Of a stretch of DNA of 52,631 nt, positions 1 to 8,278 are shown in pieces. The DNA comes from JAWXVE01 sp044425555 (GTDB lineage: Bacteria; Bacillota; Clostridia; Lachnospirales; Lachnospiraceae), in the NCBI GenBank assembly GCA_044425555.1, contig JAWXVF010000003.1:1-52631 (forward strand). Direction: 5' to 3'. The first letter of the stretch is position 1, and the number at the start of each line of letters is the position of its first letter. The translations under genes and the position numbers were made by a program. The notes under the pieces are model-generated. The model saw nothing but the letters and a program-made list of their open reading frames with translations. It was not told the DNA's origin and ran no database searches.

Positions 1-259
1 TCTCTCATATTACTCCCATATTTTTCCTATGTTTATTTAATATATATTATTTTTATCTCTTAGAATTTTTTATATAATCTATTATAGTAGATTCTACACA
101 TTGTCACAAGTTTTTTGTTGAAAAAAATTTTTTTAACAAATTTTTTATTTCTTTTTAATATTGCTTGTTTTTTTCTTCATATAAGTATATTATTAGAAGT
201 GTTTAAATATCTAAAGTCATTATCATTTAGTAAATACTAGTTAATTTGAGGGGGGACTG
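1..259. other. AT-rich leader, no gene seen
   Basis: I find no convincing coding region in this stretch. It is very AT-rich and carries long homopolymer tracts, including A7T7 at 121-134. A strong Shine-Dalgarno sequence (GAGGGGGG, about 248-255) belongs to the diguanylate cyclase that starts at 260. The promoter of that gene is presumably here, but no -35/-10 pair stands out from the AT background. Confidence 0.5.
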
Positions 260-1429
260 ATGAAAAAGAAAATTTCTCTAAGTCGTGTAGATATTCAAGT
301 ATCTATATTAATTTTCATAGTTGTAATATTTTCTTGTGGCATTCTATACTATACTTGTTATACATTAGCGTATAATTCTATTATACATTCTTTAGAAGAG
401 AGAGCTATTTCTGTTGCAGCTTATGCAAGCGAAATTTTTGATATAGAAACATTTGAAAATATCCAAACGCAGAACGACATCCATAAAGAGGAGTATATTG
501 TAACAAAGGATAATTTTAAAATTGTCAGAGACATTGCAGAACTTAAGTATCTCTATTCTGCTTGCTATAATGCAGACGGTCTCATGATTTATCATATAGA
601 TGGTCTCCCTTTTGATGAGGAAGATTTTCGTTACCCAGGCGATCCTATTGAACCAGAATTTCAAGCTGATTTATTACCATCTCTAAATGGGGAAATCGTT
701 ATGCCTGATACGATTGTTCATTCTGAATGGGGAGATGTTTTTACCGCTTATTTTCCATTATTTGCACATAATAATCCAGATCATGTAATAGGAGCTATTG
801 GTATGGAGTTTGATGCGACTGAACAGTATATTGCTTTTAAAACCATTCGCCAAATAATGCCTATTGTTATTTTATTAACTTGTATAGCTTCTTCCATTTT
901 TGCCTATTATTATTTTAGACGTATCTCTAATCCTACTTTTCGAAATCATTTAAATACGGATTCTCTTACTAAATTAAAGAATAGGCGAGCTTTTGATGTA
1001 GATATGAACAATCTATTTGCTCTTTCTATCTATAAAAATCCAGCGATTATTATTGCTGATATTAATCGCTTAAAACATGTTAATGATACTTATGGACATA
1101 CTGCTGGAGACGCTTATATTAAATCATTCGCAACCACATTACAACTTATAGCGACAGATTGTCAAGTTTTATATCGTATAGGTGGTGACGAATTTGTAGT
1201 GATTATGAACTCAGATACTAATCAGCAAATAGAAGATTTTATTCATGAAGTAACTATTGAATTCTCTAAATTTACTTATGAATCCTTTCATGAACCAGCC
1301 GCTTCTTTCGGTTATGCAACTTGTCATGATTCATCTTATGAAGCATGGACAGAAGCTTTTAAGGTTGCTGATAAAAATATGTATCAAAGTAAAAGTGCTT
1401 TTTACAAGCAATATGACAGAAGATTATGA
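260..1429 (+). CDS. Membrane-anchored GGDEF diguanylate cyclase
   Basis: Likely makes cyclic di-GMP from two GTP at the inner face of the membrane. The 389-residue protein has a transmembrane segment at about 12-36, an extracytoplasmic sensor region at about 40-195, a second transmembrane segment at about 198-219, and a GGDEF domain from about 230. The active-site motif is an intact GGDEF (308-312), preceded by RI, and the metal-binding Asp267 sits in the ADINRLKHVND segment, so catalysis is expected. The inhibitory RxxD I-site is absent: residues 299-302 read TDCQ. No EAL or HD-GYP domain is attached. The start follows a very strong GAGGGGGG ribosome site. The ligand of the outer domain cannot be told. 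The ABC-F gene follows after 31 bp and may be cotranscribed. Confidence 0.9.
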   Translation: MKKKISLSRVDIQVSILIFIVVIFSCGILYYTCYTLAYNSIIHSLEERAISVAAYASEIFDIETFENIQTQNDIHKEEYIVTKDNFKIVRDIAELKYLYSACYNADGLMIYHIDGLPFDEEDFRYPGDPIEPEFQADLLPSLNGEIVMPDTIVHSEWGDVFTAYFPLFAHNNPDHVIGAIGMEFDATEQYIAFKTIRQIMPIVILLTCIASSIFAYYYFRRISNPTFRNHLNTDSLTKLKNRRAFDVDMNNLFALSIYKNPAIIIADINRLKHVNDTYGHTAGDAYIKSFATTLQLIATDCQVLYRIGGDEFVVIMNSDTNQQIEDFIHEVTIEFSKFTYESFHEPAASFGYATCHDSSYEAWTEAFKVADKNMYQSKSAFYKQYDRRL

Positions 1430-1460
1430 TATAAATATTTGATAATAAGGAGAATGAGAA

Positions 1461-3017
1461 ATGAGTATTCTAAATGTCGAACACCTTACCCATGGATTTG
1501 GAGATCGTGCCATCTTTAATGATGTATCTTTTCGATTATTAAAAGGAGAACATATTGGGTTAATTGGAGCCAATGGAGAAGGTAAATCAACCTTTATGAA
1601 TATCATAACCAAAAAATTATTACCTGATGAAGGAAAAATAGAATGGGCAAAAGATGTACGTATTGGTTATTTAGATCAACATACCGCCTTAGAAAAGGGC
1701 ATGACTATCCGTCATGTCCTTACTTCTGCGTTTGATTTTTTATTAGATTTAGAAACTTGTATGAACAAAATTTGTGACCAACTAGGAACTGCTAATGAAA
1801 GTGAATTAGATTCGCTCATGGAAGAGTTGGGCACTATTCAAGATCTTTTAACACTCCATGATTTTTATATGATCGATTCAAAAGTAGAAGAAATCGGTCG
1901 TGCATTAGGTTTGAATGAGATGGGACTTGATACAGATGTAACCAATTTAAGTGGTGGTCAAAGAACTAAAGTTTTGTTAGGTAAATTATTGCTAGAAAAA
2001 CCAGATATTTTACTATTAGATGAACCTACTAATTATTTAGATGTAGAACATATTGAATGGCTAAAAAGATATTTGAATGAGTATGAGAATGCTTTTATTC
2101 TAATCTCCCATGATATTTCTTTTCTTAATAATGTCATTAATCTTATCTATCATATGGATCATCAGGAATTAAATCGCTATGTTGGTGATTATGATAAATT
2201 TCAAGAAGTATATGCTATGAAAAAATCCCAAATGGAAGCGGCTTATAATAAACAACAGAAAGAAATTTCAGACTTAAAAGACTTTGTTGCTCGAAATAAA
2301 GCTAGAGTAGCTACTAGGAATATGGCCATGTCACGTCAGAAAAAATTAGATAAAATGGATATGATCGAATTAGCACATGAACGACCAAAACCTGAATTTC
2401 ATTTTAAAGAAGCCCGTACCCCAAGTCGTTATATTTTTAAAACTTCAGATCTTATTATAGGTTATGATTCACCTTTATCTTCTCCATTAAATATCGAAAT
2501 GGAACGTGGTCAAAAGATTGCTTTAATTGGAGCAAATGGTATTGGTAAAACAACTCTTCTTAAAAGTATTCTAGGGCAAATTAAATCCCTTTCTGGTGAC
2601 GTAGAATTAGGAGATTATCTTAGTATTGGATATTTCGAACAAGAAATGCTACAAAATCTTCAAACTACTTGTATTGAAGAAATCTGGAAAGAGTTCCCAT
2701 CCTATACACAATATGAAGTTCGTTCTGCTCTAGCTAAGTGTGGTCTAACTACAAAACATATTGAGAGTCTTGTTCGCGTTCTTAGTGGAGGGGAACAGGC
2801 TAAGGTACGCCTTTGTAAATTAATTAATCGAGAAAATAATATTTTATTACTAGATGAACCAACTAATCACTTAGATGTAGATGCAAAAGATGAATTAAAA
2901 CGTGCATTAAAAGCCTTCAAAGGAAGTATTCTCATGGTTTGTCATGAACCCGAATTCTATGAAGGCCTTGTCACTAATGTATGGGATTGTTCTCAATGGA
3001 CAACCAAATTATTCTAA
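1461..3017 (+). CDS. ABC-F family ATPase (ribosome-associated type)
   Basis: A soluble 518-residue protein with two fused ABC domains and no membrane segment, the hallmark of ABC-F proteins that act at the ribosomal E site. Domain 1 has Walker A GANGEGKST (36-44), signature LSGGQ (about 163-167) and Walker B ending LLLDEPTN. The charged interdomain linker lies at about 245-325. Domain 2 has Walker A GANGIGKTT (357-365), signature LSGGE (441-445) and LLLDEPTNHLD. The second H-loop reads MVCHEPEFY in place of the usual SHD form. Length and short tail suggest a YbiT/YkpA-like housekeeping member rather than a resistance ABC-F, but that is inference. The start is backed by AAGGAG. Its stop codon lies 1 nt from the stop of the convergent GH25 gene. 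Confidence 0.88.
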   Translation: MSILNVEHLTHGFGDRAIFNDVSFRLLKGEHIGLIGANGEGKSTFMNIITKKLLPDEGKIEWAKDVRIGYLDQHTALEKGMTIRHVLTSAFDFLLDLETCMNKICDQLGTANESELDSLMEELGTIQDLLTLHDFYMIDSKVEEIGRALGLNEMGLDTDVTNLSGGQRTKVLLGKLLLEKPDILLLDEPTNYLDVEHIEWLKRYLNEYENAFILISHDISFLNNVINLIYHMDHQELNRYVGDYDKFQEVYAMKKSQMEAAYNKQQKEISDLKDFVARNKARVATRNMAMSRQKKLDKMDMIELAHERPKPEFHFKEARTPSRYIFKTSDLIIGYDSPLSSPLNIEMERGQKIALIGANGIGKTTLLKSILGQIKSLSGDVELGDYLSIGYFEQEMLQNLQTTCIEEIWKEFPSYTQYEVRSALAKCGLTTKHIESLVRVLSGGEQAKVRLCKLINRENNILLLDEPTNHLDVDAKDELKRALKAFKGSILMVCHEPEFYEGLVTNVWDCSQWTTKLF

Positions 3018-3018
3018 C

Positions 3019-4104
3019 CTATCGAAAAGCAATATTCAAATCTACAGCAGTGCTAATACCATCTACTCGTCCACTATCTGTATATTGCCAAATATCCATT
3101 TTATACGGATAGTAGACATTATCCATGTTATAATTAGCATACCATTTAGGATATTCTTCAATTCTATATATATCTAACATCTTAAGTAGAGAATACATAT
3201 TACCATAAATCATTGGTTCATATCCTTCTGCTTCTACCATTTCTAAGAATGTAATCGTATAATCTGTTCTCTGACTTCTCGTAATCTCATGCGTTCTAGC
3301 AGTATTTGATTCTGGATCTTCTACATCTAATACTACCGGCCAAGTTACTCTATCTTTATATGCTGCTAATTCTTGAATTACTAATTGTGCTTCCTCAATA
3401 GCTTCTTCCGTTGTTATTGCTTGTGTATAAAAATAAACACCAACTTCTACTCCTGCTGCCAGTGCGCCTTGTATATTATTATGAAACTTTTCATCTAATA
3501 TAATGGCACCAGATCCATATCCTCTTGCTCCTACACGAATCATTGCAAAAGAAATATTATCTCCTGCTACTTTTTCCCAATTAATATCACCTTGAAATCG
3601 TGCAACATCAATTCCTTTTTGTGATAGGACTACACCATTTTCCACATATTCTAATCTTCCTTTTTCATCTAATACAAAATTATCCACATCTTGCTCACGT
3701 TTCATTAGTGTGTTGTCTATTGGAATAAAGTTATACCCTTCACTATCCACAAATACAATTTCGTCCGTAAATAAATTACGCATAAGAGAAACTGTTGAAT
3801 TTCCATCTAATAAATAAGATCTCATTTCATCTAAAAGTTCTACACGTCGATCAATAAGATCTTCCTCTAATAACTCTATAGATTCTTCTATAGGCTCTAA
3901 ATAAATTGTTTCTTGTACCAATTGTTCTTCCAATTGACCTTTTACCATATAATATTGTAAAGCAAAATATACACATACTGTGGATATTATAATAATTGTA
4001 ATTAGTTGTATACCAAATATTACAATTTGTGAAACTATCTTATTTTTCTTCTTAACTTCTGGTGAATTGCTCAATTCCTCTAATTCATTTCTCTCTTCTA
4101 TCAT
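3019..4104 (-). CDS. Membrane-anchored GH25 muramidase (lysozyme family)
   Basis: Predicted cell-wall hydrolase that cleaves the MurNAc-GlcNAc bond outside the cell. The 361-residue protein has a short cytoplasmic N-terminus, one transmembrane segment at about 26-48, a stalk at about 50-160 and a GH25 barrel from about 163. GH25 hallmarks are GIDVARFQG (Asp166), the VVLDVEDPE strand with Asp260 and Glu262, and a terminal DIWQYTDSG...VDLN block. No cell-wall-binding repeats are present, so the protein is held by its membrane anchor. A role in wall turnover or division is more likely than phage lysis because there is no holin or phage gene nearby. The MATE gene lies about 105 bp upstream on the same strand. 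Confidence 0.88.
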   Translation of the reverse strand: MIEERNELEELSNSPEVKKKNKIVSQIVIFGIQLITIIIISTVCVYFALQYYMVKGQLEEQLVQETIYLEPIEESIELLEEDLIDRRVELLDEMRSYLLDGNSTVSLMRNLFTDEIVFVDSEGYNFIPIDNTLMKREQDVDNFVLDEKGRLEYVENGVVLSQKGIDVARFQGDINWEKVAGDNISFAMIRVGARGYGSGAIILDEKFHNNIQGALAAGVEVGVYFYTQAITTEEAIEEAQLVIQELAAYKDRVTWPVVLDVEDPESNTARTHEITRSQRTDYTITFLEMVEAEGYEPMIYGNMYSLLKMLDIYRIEEYPKWYANYNMDNVYYPYKMDIWQYTDSGRVDGISTAVDLNIAFR

Positions 4105-4209
4105 CTAAATTACGATACCTTTCTCAATTTGTACATTAATTGATTCTCTTTATTATAACAAGGTTTATAAATAATTCCAACTACTTCATAAATAGTAAAT
4201 TATGTAAAC

Positions 4210-5586
4210 TTAAATAGTGTTTTTCGTTAACCACTTTCTTCCTCTATAACGATAATAAAATAGAAAGTATCTTACAATCCATTCCATGCTTGTAGCAATC
4301 CAAATTCCATTTATACCCATTCTTAATGTAATTGCTAACAAATATCCTATTCCAACACGTACAATCCACATAGTAATTAGTGAAATAACAGAAGAATACA
4401 CCGCATCTCCTGCGGAACGTAAGATATATGGCATAATGTTTGACATTGACCATACAAATGGCATAGGAATGATTCCAATTAATAATAATAACATTACAAT
4501 AGGTATAGTACTTAAGTCTGGTTTATATAATTGTATAAATAACATTCTAAATGGCCAAAAACAAAAGATACTTATCAATACTAAAAAAGTACTTAAGTAC
4601 ATAAATTTGCCTCCATACCATCTTGCCAATTCTCTTTTCTCAGCACCAATACATTGACCAATGACCGTTACAGAAAGATTACCGACTGCTAATGGCGCTG
4701 CTGATATGACACCAAACAAGGAAGTAGCTATTGCATTTGCTGCAATTACTTGTGTACCTAGATCTGCAATAATAATCTGTCCTATAATTGCCCCTCCATA
4801 GAAAAAACATTGTTCTGCACTAAATGGTAAACTGATTTTAAAAATAGATTTGATCAAATGCGGTTGCCATTGAAGTACATATTTTCTTTTCATTAATAAC
4901 TCTCTATTCTTTTTATAGAATAAGTAAAAAGTTGAAACAATTAATCCAATCACTCTCGCTAAATTTAGGGCAAGCACCGTACCTAATATATCCAATTTAA
5001 AAATATTGACAAATAGAAAACATAACAGAAAATAAGATATATTTAATATCATTGTTAATTGTAAACATACTTTTGTATTCCCAATTCCTCGAAATATTGA
5101 AAAAATGCCAGAATAGACAGAAAATATAATAGCTGAAATACTAACCCCTATTAAATATACTATAGATTTTTCTTTCACTACAATTTCTACACTACTAAAG
5201 AAAAAATTAACAATATAGCTAGACATTAAGATGATCAATATATTTAGAACTACTGCAACCATTATTGTTAATGTAATCGTTTGTCCTGCTGCCTGTAAAA
5301 TTTGTTTCTTATTATTTCTACCTTTATATTGAGCTACTACTACTGTACCACCTGCTGCTACCGCATTGATAATACATACAATTAATGTTGTAATTGGGCT
5401 CATTAAACTTACTGCTGCAACAGAATCTTGACCAGAAGTACTAACCATAGAAGTAGTAAGCATTGCAATTCCATTAATAAAAAATATATCTAATATCAAA
5501 GGCAATAGCATTTTTAATACTTGTTTCTCTGTAAACAGTTCACTAGAAAAATGTTTCGATAAAAAAGAGTGTAATTTAACGTTCAT
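4210..5586 (-). CDS. MATE family multidrug/Na+ exporter
   Basis: A polytopic 458-residue protein with about 12 hydrophobic segments in two homologous halves, the length and layout of MATE exporters that expel cationic drugs or metabolites against Na+ or H+. The N-terminal part has the typical MATE run LPLILDIFFINGIAML, followed by VAAVSLMSPI and the loop QYKGRNNKKQI. The start ATG follows an AGGAAA site. It is transcribed with the same polarity as the DUF2157/GDYXXLXY pair upstream (about 50 bp gap), so the three could share a message. The substrate cannot be predicted from sequence. Confidence 0.85.
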   Translation of the reverse strand: MNVKLHSFLSKHFSSELFTEKQVLKMLLPLILDIFFINGIAMLTTSMVSTSGQDSVAAVSLMSPITTLIVCIINAVAAGGTVVVAQYKGRNNKKQILQAAGQTITLTIMVAVVLNILIILMSSYIVNFFFSSVEIVVKEKSIVYLIGVSISAIIFSVYSGIFSIFRGIGNTKVCLQLTMILNISYFLLCFLFVNIFKLDILGTVLALNLARVIGLIVSTFYLFYKKNRELLMKRKYVLQWQPHLIKSIFKISLPFSAEQCFFYGGAIIGQIIIADLGTQVIAANAIATSLFGVISAAPLAVGNLSVTVIGQCIGAEKRELARWYGGKFMYLSTFLVLISIFCFWPFRMLFIQLYKPDLSTIPIVMLLLLIGIIPMPFVWSMSNIMPYILRSAGDAVYSSVISLITMWIVRVGIGYLLAITLRMGINGIWIATSMEWIVRYFLFYYRYRGRKWLTKNTI

Positions 5587-5636
5587 GAAATTTCCTTTCT
5601 AAAATAAACTGCTTCTTCTTAATATACAACTCAGTA

Positions 5637-6203
5637 CTAATAAAAAACTCCATTTACCTCTATATGACTTGCTCTAAACAAACCATTTTTAGTCGTACCC
5701 ACAATTACAAATTCTCCACTTGTATTAATTTCATCTTCTACAAATTCTGCAATATTTTCATTCAAATAATAACGATCTTGATGATAGTCTAAGCTAAAAG
5801 AATAACAATCAGAGTAATTAGAATAATTACATTTTGCCTTGATACTTGCTGTATTTGGCTTCTTCCAATAAAATTGACCATAACTATCGTAAATAGAGTC
5901 GTTATCTGTATCTACTAATGAGATATACCCTCTCTCACCATAGAAGTAATCATCATCTATTAACTTTTTAGGCATATTGTGAGGATCTGCAATTTCTATA
6001 TTCTCAGTCATATCATTTAAAATACTATATCGAATATAATGACCTCTTAAAAAATCAATGGGATCATATCCTTGAACTCGTAGCGCTACTGGATCACCAG
6101 TTGCTACTGCTATAACTTCATAGGTCATAAATCCTACTATCATAATAATAGGAATCATTAGACTAATTACAACTACTTGAGTATTGTGACGTAAATTATT
6201 CAT
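5637..6203 (-). CDS. GDYXXLXY-domain membrane-anchored protein
   Basis: A 188-residue protein with one N-terminal transmembrane segment and an outward-facing domain. The GDYXXLXY family is recognised by a motif matched here by DPIDFLRGHYIRYSI, just after ALRVQGY. I place the start at the ATG at 6203 (MNNLRHN...), which has a GGAG ribosome site about 10 nt away, rather than at 6233. This makes an 8-nt overlap with the 3' end of the DUF2157 gene, typical of translational coupling. GDYXXLXY proteins are repeatedly encoded beside DUF2157/DUF4401 membrane proteins, so the two probably form one membrane complex. The biochemical function is unknown. Confidence 0.8.
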   Translation of the reverse strand: MNNLRHNTQVVVISLMIPIIMIVGFMTYEVIAVATGDPVALRVQGYDPIDFLRGHYIRYSILNDMTENIEIADPHNMPKKLIDDDYFYGERGYISLVDTDNDSIYDSYGQFYWKKPNTASIKAKCNYSNYSDCYSFSLDYHQDRYYLNENIAEFVEDEINTSGEFVIVGTTKNGLFRASHIEVNGVFY

Positions 6204-7410
6204 TAACCATAATCTCCTGTTCTTTATCATCATCTTTGATTAATTTACTAACATAACGACTAATTAATATAGAAATAATTCCTAATACTATAAATAATAC
6301 TCCTTGTACCGTAAATGGTAAATCTAATGTAGTCATTTTCCATAACAATAGTATAGTAAATATAAAAGAATATTTATTATAACCACTTAGTGATTTATTC
6401 TTAAAATATCTAAATGCAGAAAAAGCAAAAATAAATAACATTAATAAAGTGGCAATAAATTCTACATTTATTTCGAATACATTGACAACAGCTAATATCA
6501 TTATAACACAACATTCATAATAGTATTTAACCTCCAATAAATTCCCCTTCTCAGTACGCATACTCACAATATATATTACTACACCTATAATGGCTAATAT
6601 AATAGCAGATACCATGTAAAACTCCGTATCTATGTCATCGTCTATAAAACATAAAAATACACCTAACACATAATATAAGGTGATTAATATATTATTAAAT
6701 AGTGCAATATGATATCGTAAGGTAAATAATAATAAAATACTAAGACTCAAATATACGCTAATCCAATCGTCAAATAACATATAAGAAATTCTATATATTA
6801 CAATTCCATTCAAGACCAATATAGTATTAATAGGGAGTTTATTTCTAATTCTAACGTAACAATAAGGCATGATCGAAAGTAACCCTATGATTGAAAGAAA
6901 CATATAATTAACATCGCTACTAGTAATTGCACCAACTATTACCATCACTCCCAACCAATAGCCATTAAATACATAGACTAATGGAATAACAGAGTATAAT
7001 GCCATATGAATTAAAATATTGGTATCTATTGGTGTTTGAAAAACATTAGTTACAATACCAAAGGCAAATAAAATTGCAAAAGCAACTCCAAAGGTTAAAC
7101 ATTGAATGAGTACCTCAGAACTAGAACTTCGATTTTTAAATAGTGCTACATTTAAAATGATTAATGGAATAAATGCTACAATTAATTTTAATAAATCACT
7201 CATCTGTTCCCAATTAGAAGCACACAATGCGATAAATCCTGCTCCTATTAATAATACACCAATTAATGGTAATAACATAGAATTCTCTAAAGAAGGGATT
7301 TTCTTAGACCGTTCTTTATAAAAGTTCTTAATTTCTTTCGATTGCTCAACTGATATTAGTGAATGTTCTACTAAAAGATCAATTTCTTTATCTATCTTTT
7401 GGTTATTCAA
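6196..7410 (-). CDS. DUF2157 polytopic membrane protein
   Basis: A 404-residue protein with a short soluble N-terminus (about 1-40, containing the EQSKEI and FYKERSKK helices) and about a dozen hydrophobic segments. The region LLPLIGVLLIGAGFIALCASNW is the characteristic DUF2157 signature. The start is a TTG at 7408-7410 with an AAGGGATGG ribosome site; no ATG in frame is better placed. The 3' end overlaps the GDYXXLXY gene by 8 nt. Function is not known for the family; the pairing suggests a membrane complex with a single-span partner. The gene diverges from the yjfB-like gene across about 200 bp of non-coding sequence. Confidence 0.8.
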   Translation of the reverse strand: MNNQKIDKEIDLLVEHSLISVEQSKEIKNFYKERSKKIPSLENSMLLPLIGVLLIGAGFIALCASNWEQMSDLLKLIVAFIPLIILNVALFKNRSSSSEVLIQCLTFGVAFAILFAFGIVTNVFQTPIDTNILIHMALYSVIPLVYVFNGYWLGVMVIVGAITSSDVNYMFLSIIGLLSIMPYCYVRIRNKLPINTILVLNGIVIYRISYMLFDDWISVYLSLSILLLFTLRYHIALFNNILITLYYVLGVFLCFIDDDIDTEFYMVSAIILAIIGVVIYIVSMRTEKGNLLEVKYYYECCVIMILAVVNVFEINVEFIATLLMLFIFAFSAFRYFKNKSLSGYNKYSFIFTILLLWKMTTLDLPFTVQGVLFIVLGIISILISRYVSKLIKDDDKEQEIMVNE

Positions 7411-7613
7411 TTTATACCATCCCTTCTTTCTATTATCATAACTATACGTTATTCATTATTTAGCAAATTGTACCATAACCATTAATAAGTAGCAACTAAT
7501 GATAGAAAAAGTTTCCATATTTTTAAATTCTTTATTATTTATTCTTGCAATTCTTACTATAAATCTATATGATAATATTAACTATTAACTAATTGTCAAG
7601 AAAGGAGAGCCCT
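7411..7613. promoter_or_regulatory. Divergent intergenic region with yjfB promoter
   Basis: Non-coding spacer between two divergent genes. On the plus strand TTGCAA (7545-7550) and TATGAT (7568-7573) are separated by 17 bp, a good sigma-A-type match, about 40 bp upstream of the YjfB start. No clear promoter for the leftward DUF2157 gene was picked out. Confidence 0.45.
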
Positions 7614-7793
7614 ATGAATATTTCTGGTTTATCTACTACCATTGCAGCTACTAGCAATACAGATTCTGCATTTGGTGTTGCGATGCTTCGTAATTCCCTA
7701 GATTCACTTGAAACTACAGGAGAAGGTGTAATTGAAATGATGGAACAATCATTAAATCCCCATGTAGGTTCGAATGTTGATATTTCTTTATAA
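7614..7793 (+). CDS. YjfB-family small protein
   Basis: A 59-residue protein. I use the ATG at 7614, preceded by AAAGGAG (7601-7607), not the upstream in-frame TTG. The N-terminus MNISGLSTTIA, a helical middle and the C-terminal NPHVGSNVDISL match the small YjfB family annotated as putative motility proteins, which typically end in a P-H-L-G-x-x-I-D-I pattern. It is flanked by its own promoter-like sequence and a strong terminator, so it is a single-gene unit. No flagellar or chemotaxis gene is in the window. Its molecular role is unknown. Confidence 0.75.
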   Translation: MNISGLSTTIAATSNTDSAFGVAMLRNSLDSLETTGEGVIEMMEQSLNPHVGSNVDISL

Positions 7794-7820
7794 TTTTATA
7801 ATAAGAATATTAATCAAATA

Positions 7821-7862
7821 AAAATCTCTTAATTTGAAATGTCAGATATAAGAGATTTTTTC
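7821..7862 (+). terminator. Rho-independent terminator after yjfB-like gene
   Basis: A perfect 11-bp stem (7821-7831 with 7849-7859, core ATCTCTTA/TAAGAGAT) is followed at once by a run of T. It separates the small YjfB gene from the fatty-acid operon. Confidence 0.85.
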
Positions 7863-7885
7863 TTAACAAAATTAATCTAAATTTA

Positions 7886-7956
7886 TTTAACTAAAATCAT
7901 TGACATATTTAAATCTCTATGATACACTACTAAAAACTTAAATAATTTTAACTAAA
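7886..7956 (+). promoter_or_regulatory. Promoter and putative operators of the fatty-acid operon
   Basis: TTGACA (7900-7905) and TACACT (7923-7928) are spaced by 17 bp and lie about 57 bp upstream of acpP, the only strong promoter before the operon. The imperfect palindrome TTTAACTAAA occurs on both sides, at 7886-7895 and 7947-7956, 61 bp apart. A related palindrome TTTTAAACTAAAA lies at 18317-18329, just before the MarR gene at the operon's end. Seen: promoter and repeats. Inferred: they are MarR/FabT-type operators that could loop or block the promoter. Confidence 0.5.
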
Positions 7957-7984
7957 TTAATAAAACAAATTGATTGGAGACAAA

Positions 7985-8209
7985 ATGACTTTTGAAGAAA
8001 TTAAAGATGTAATTGTAGATACTCTAAATTGTAATGAATCAGATGTTACAATGGAAGCGAGTCTTAGTGATAATTTAGGAGCGGATTCTTTAGATGCTGT
8101 AGAATTATCCATGGCATTAGAAGATGCTTTTGGAATTAAAACTCCCGATGATTTAATGATGAATATTAAAACTGTTGGAGACATTGTAAATTATTTAACA
8201 TCTCTTTAA
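7985..8209 (+). CDS. acpP: Acyl carrier protein
   Basis: The 74-residue acidic carrier on which acyl chains are built. The phosphopantetheine site is Ser35 in the GADSLDAVE motif. The start is the ATG at 7985 with TTGGAGA (7974-7980) upstream; the longer in-frame TTG at 7970 would overlap that ribosome site. It is the first gene of the fatty-acid operon. A terminator-like hairpin right after it would let it be made in excess over the enzymes, as expected for a stoichiometric cofactor protein. No acpS (holo-ACP synthase) is in the window. Confidence 0.96.
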   Translation: MTFEEIKDVIVDTLNCNESDVTMEASLSDNLGADSLDAVELSMALEDAFGIKTPDDLMMNIKTVGDIVNYLTSL

Positions 8210-8215
8210 TCACTT

Positions 8216-8253
8216 AAAATCTCCATTTGATTATTCAAATTTGGAGATTTTTT
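8216..8253 (+). terminator. Hairpin with T-run between acpP and accB (attenuator-like)
   Basis: AAATCTCCA at the left pairs with TGGAGATTT at the right and TTTGA pairs with TCAAA around a TTAT loop, with a 2-nt bulge; six Ts follow. It starts 6 nt after the acpP stop codon. Because no new promoter is evident before accB, partial read-through is the likely mode. Confidence 0.75.
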
Positions 8254-8278
8254 AGTAAGAACCTTTGTGGAGGCATTT

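Noticed and set aside
121..134. A7T7 tract as a terminator or bent-DNA element
   Set aside because: Symmetry beyond the A/T run is imperfect and nearby DNA is full of similar tracts, so no specific role can be supported.
3019..4104. GH25 enzyme as part of a prophage lysis cassette
   Set aside because: It has a membrane anchor and no holin, structural or integrase genes are near.
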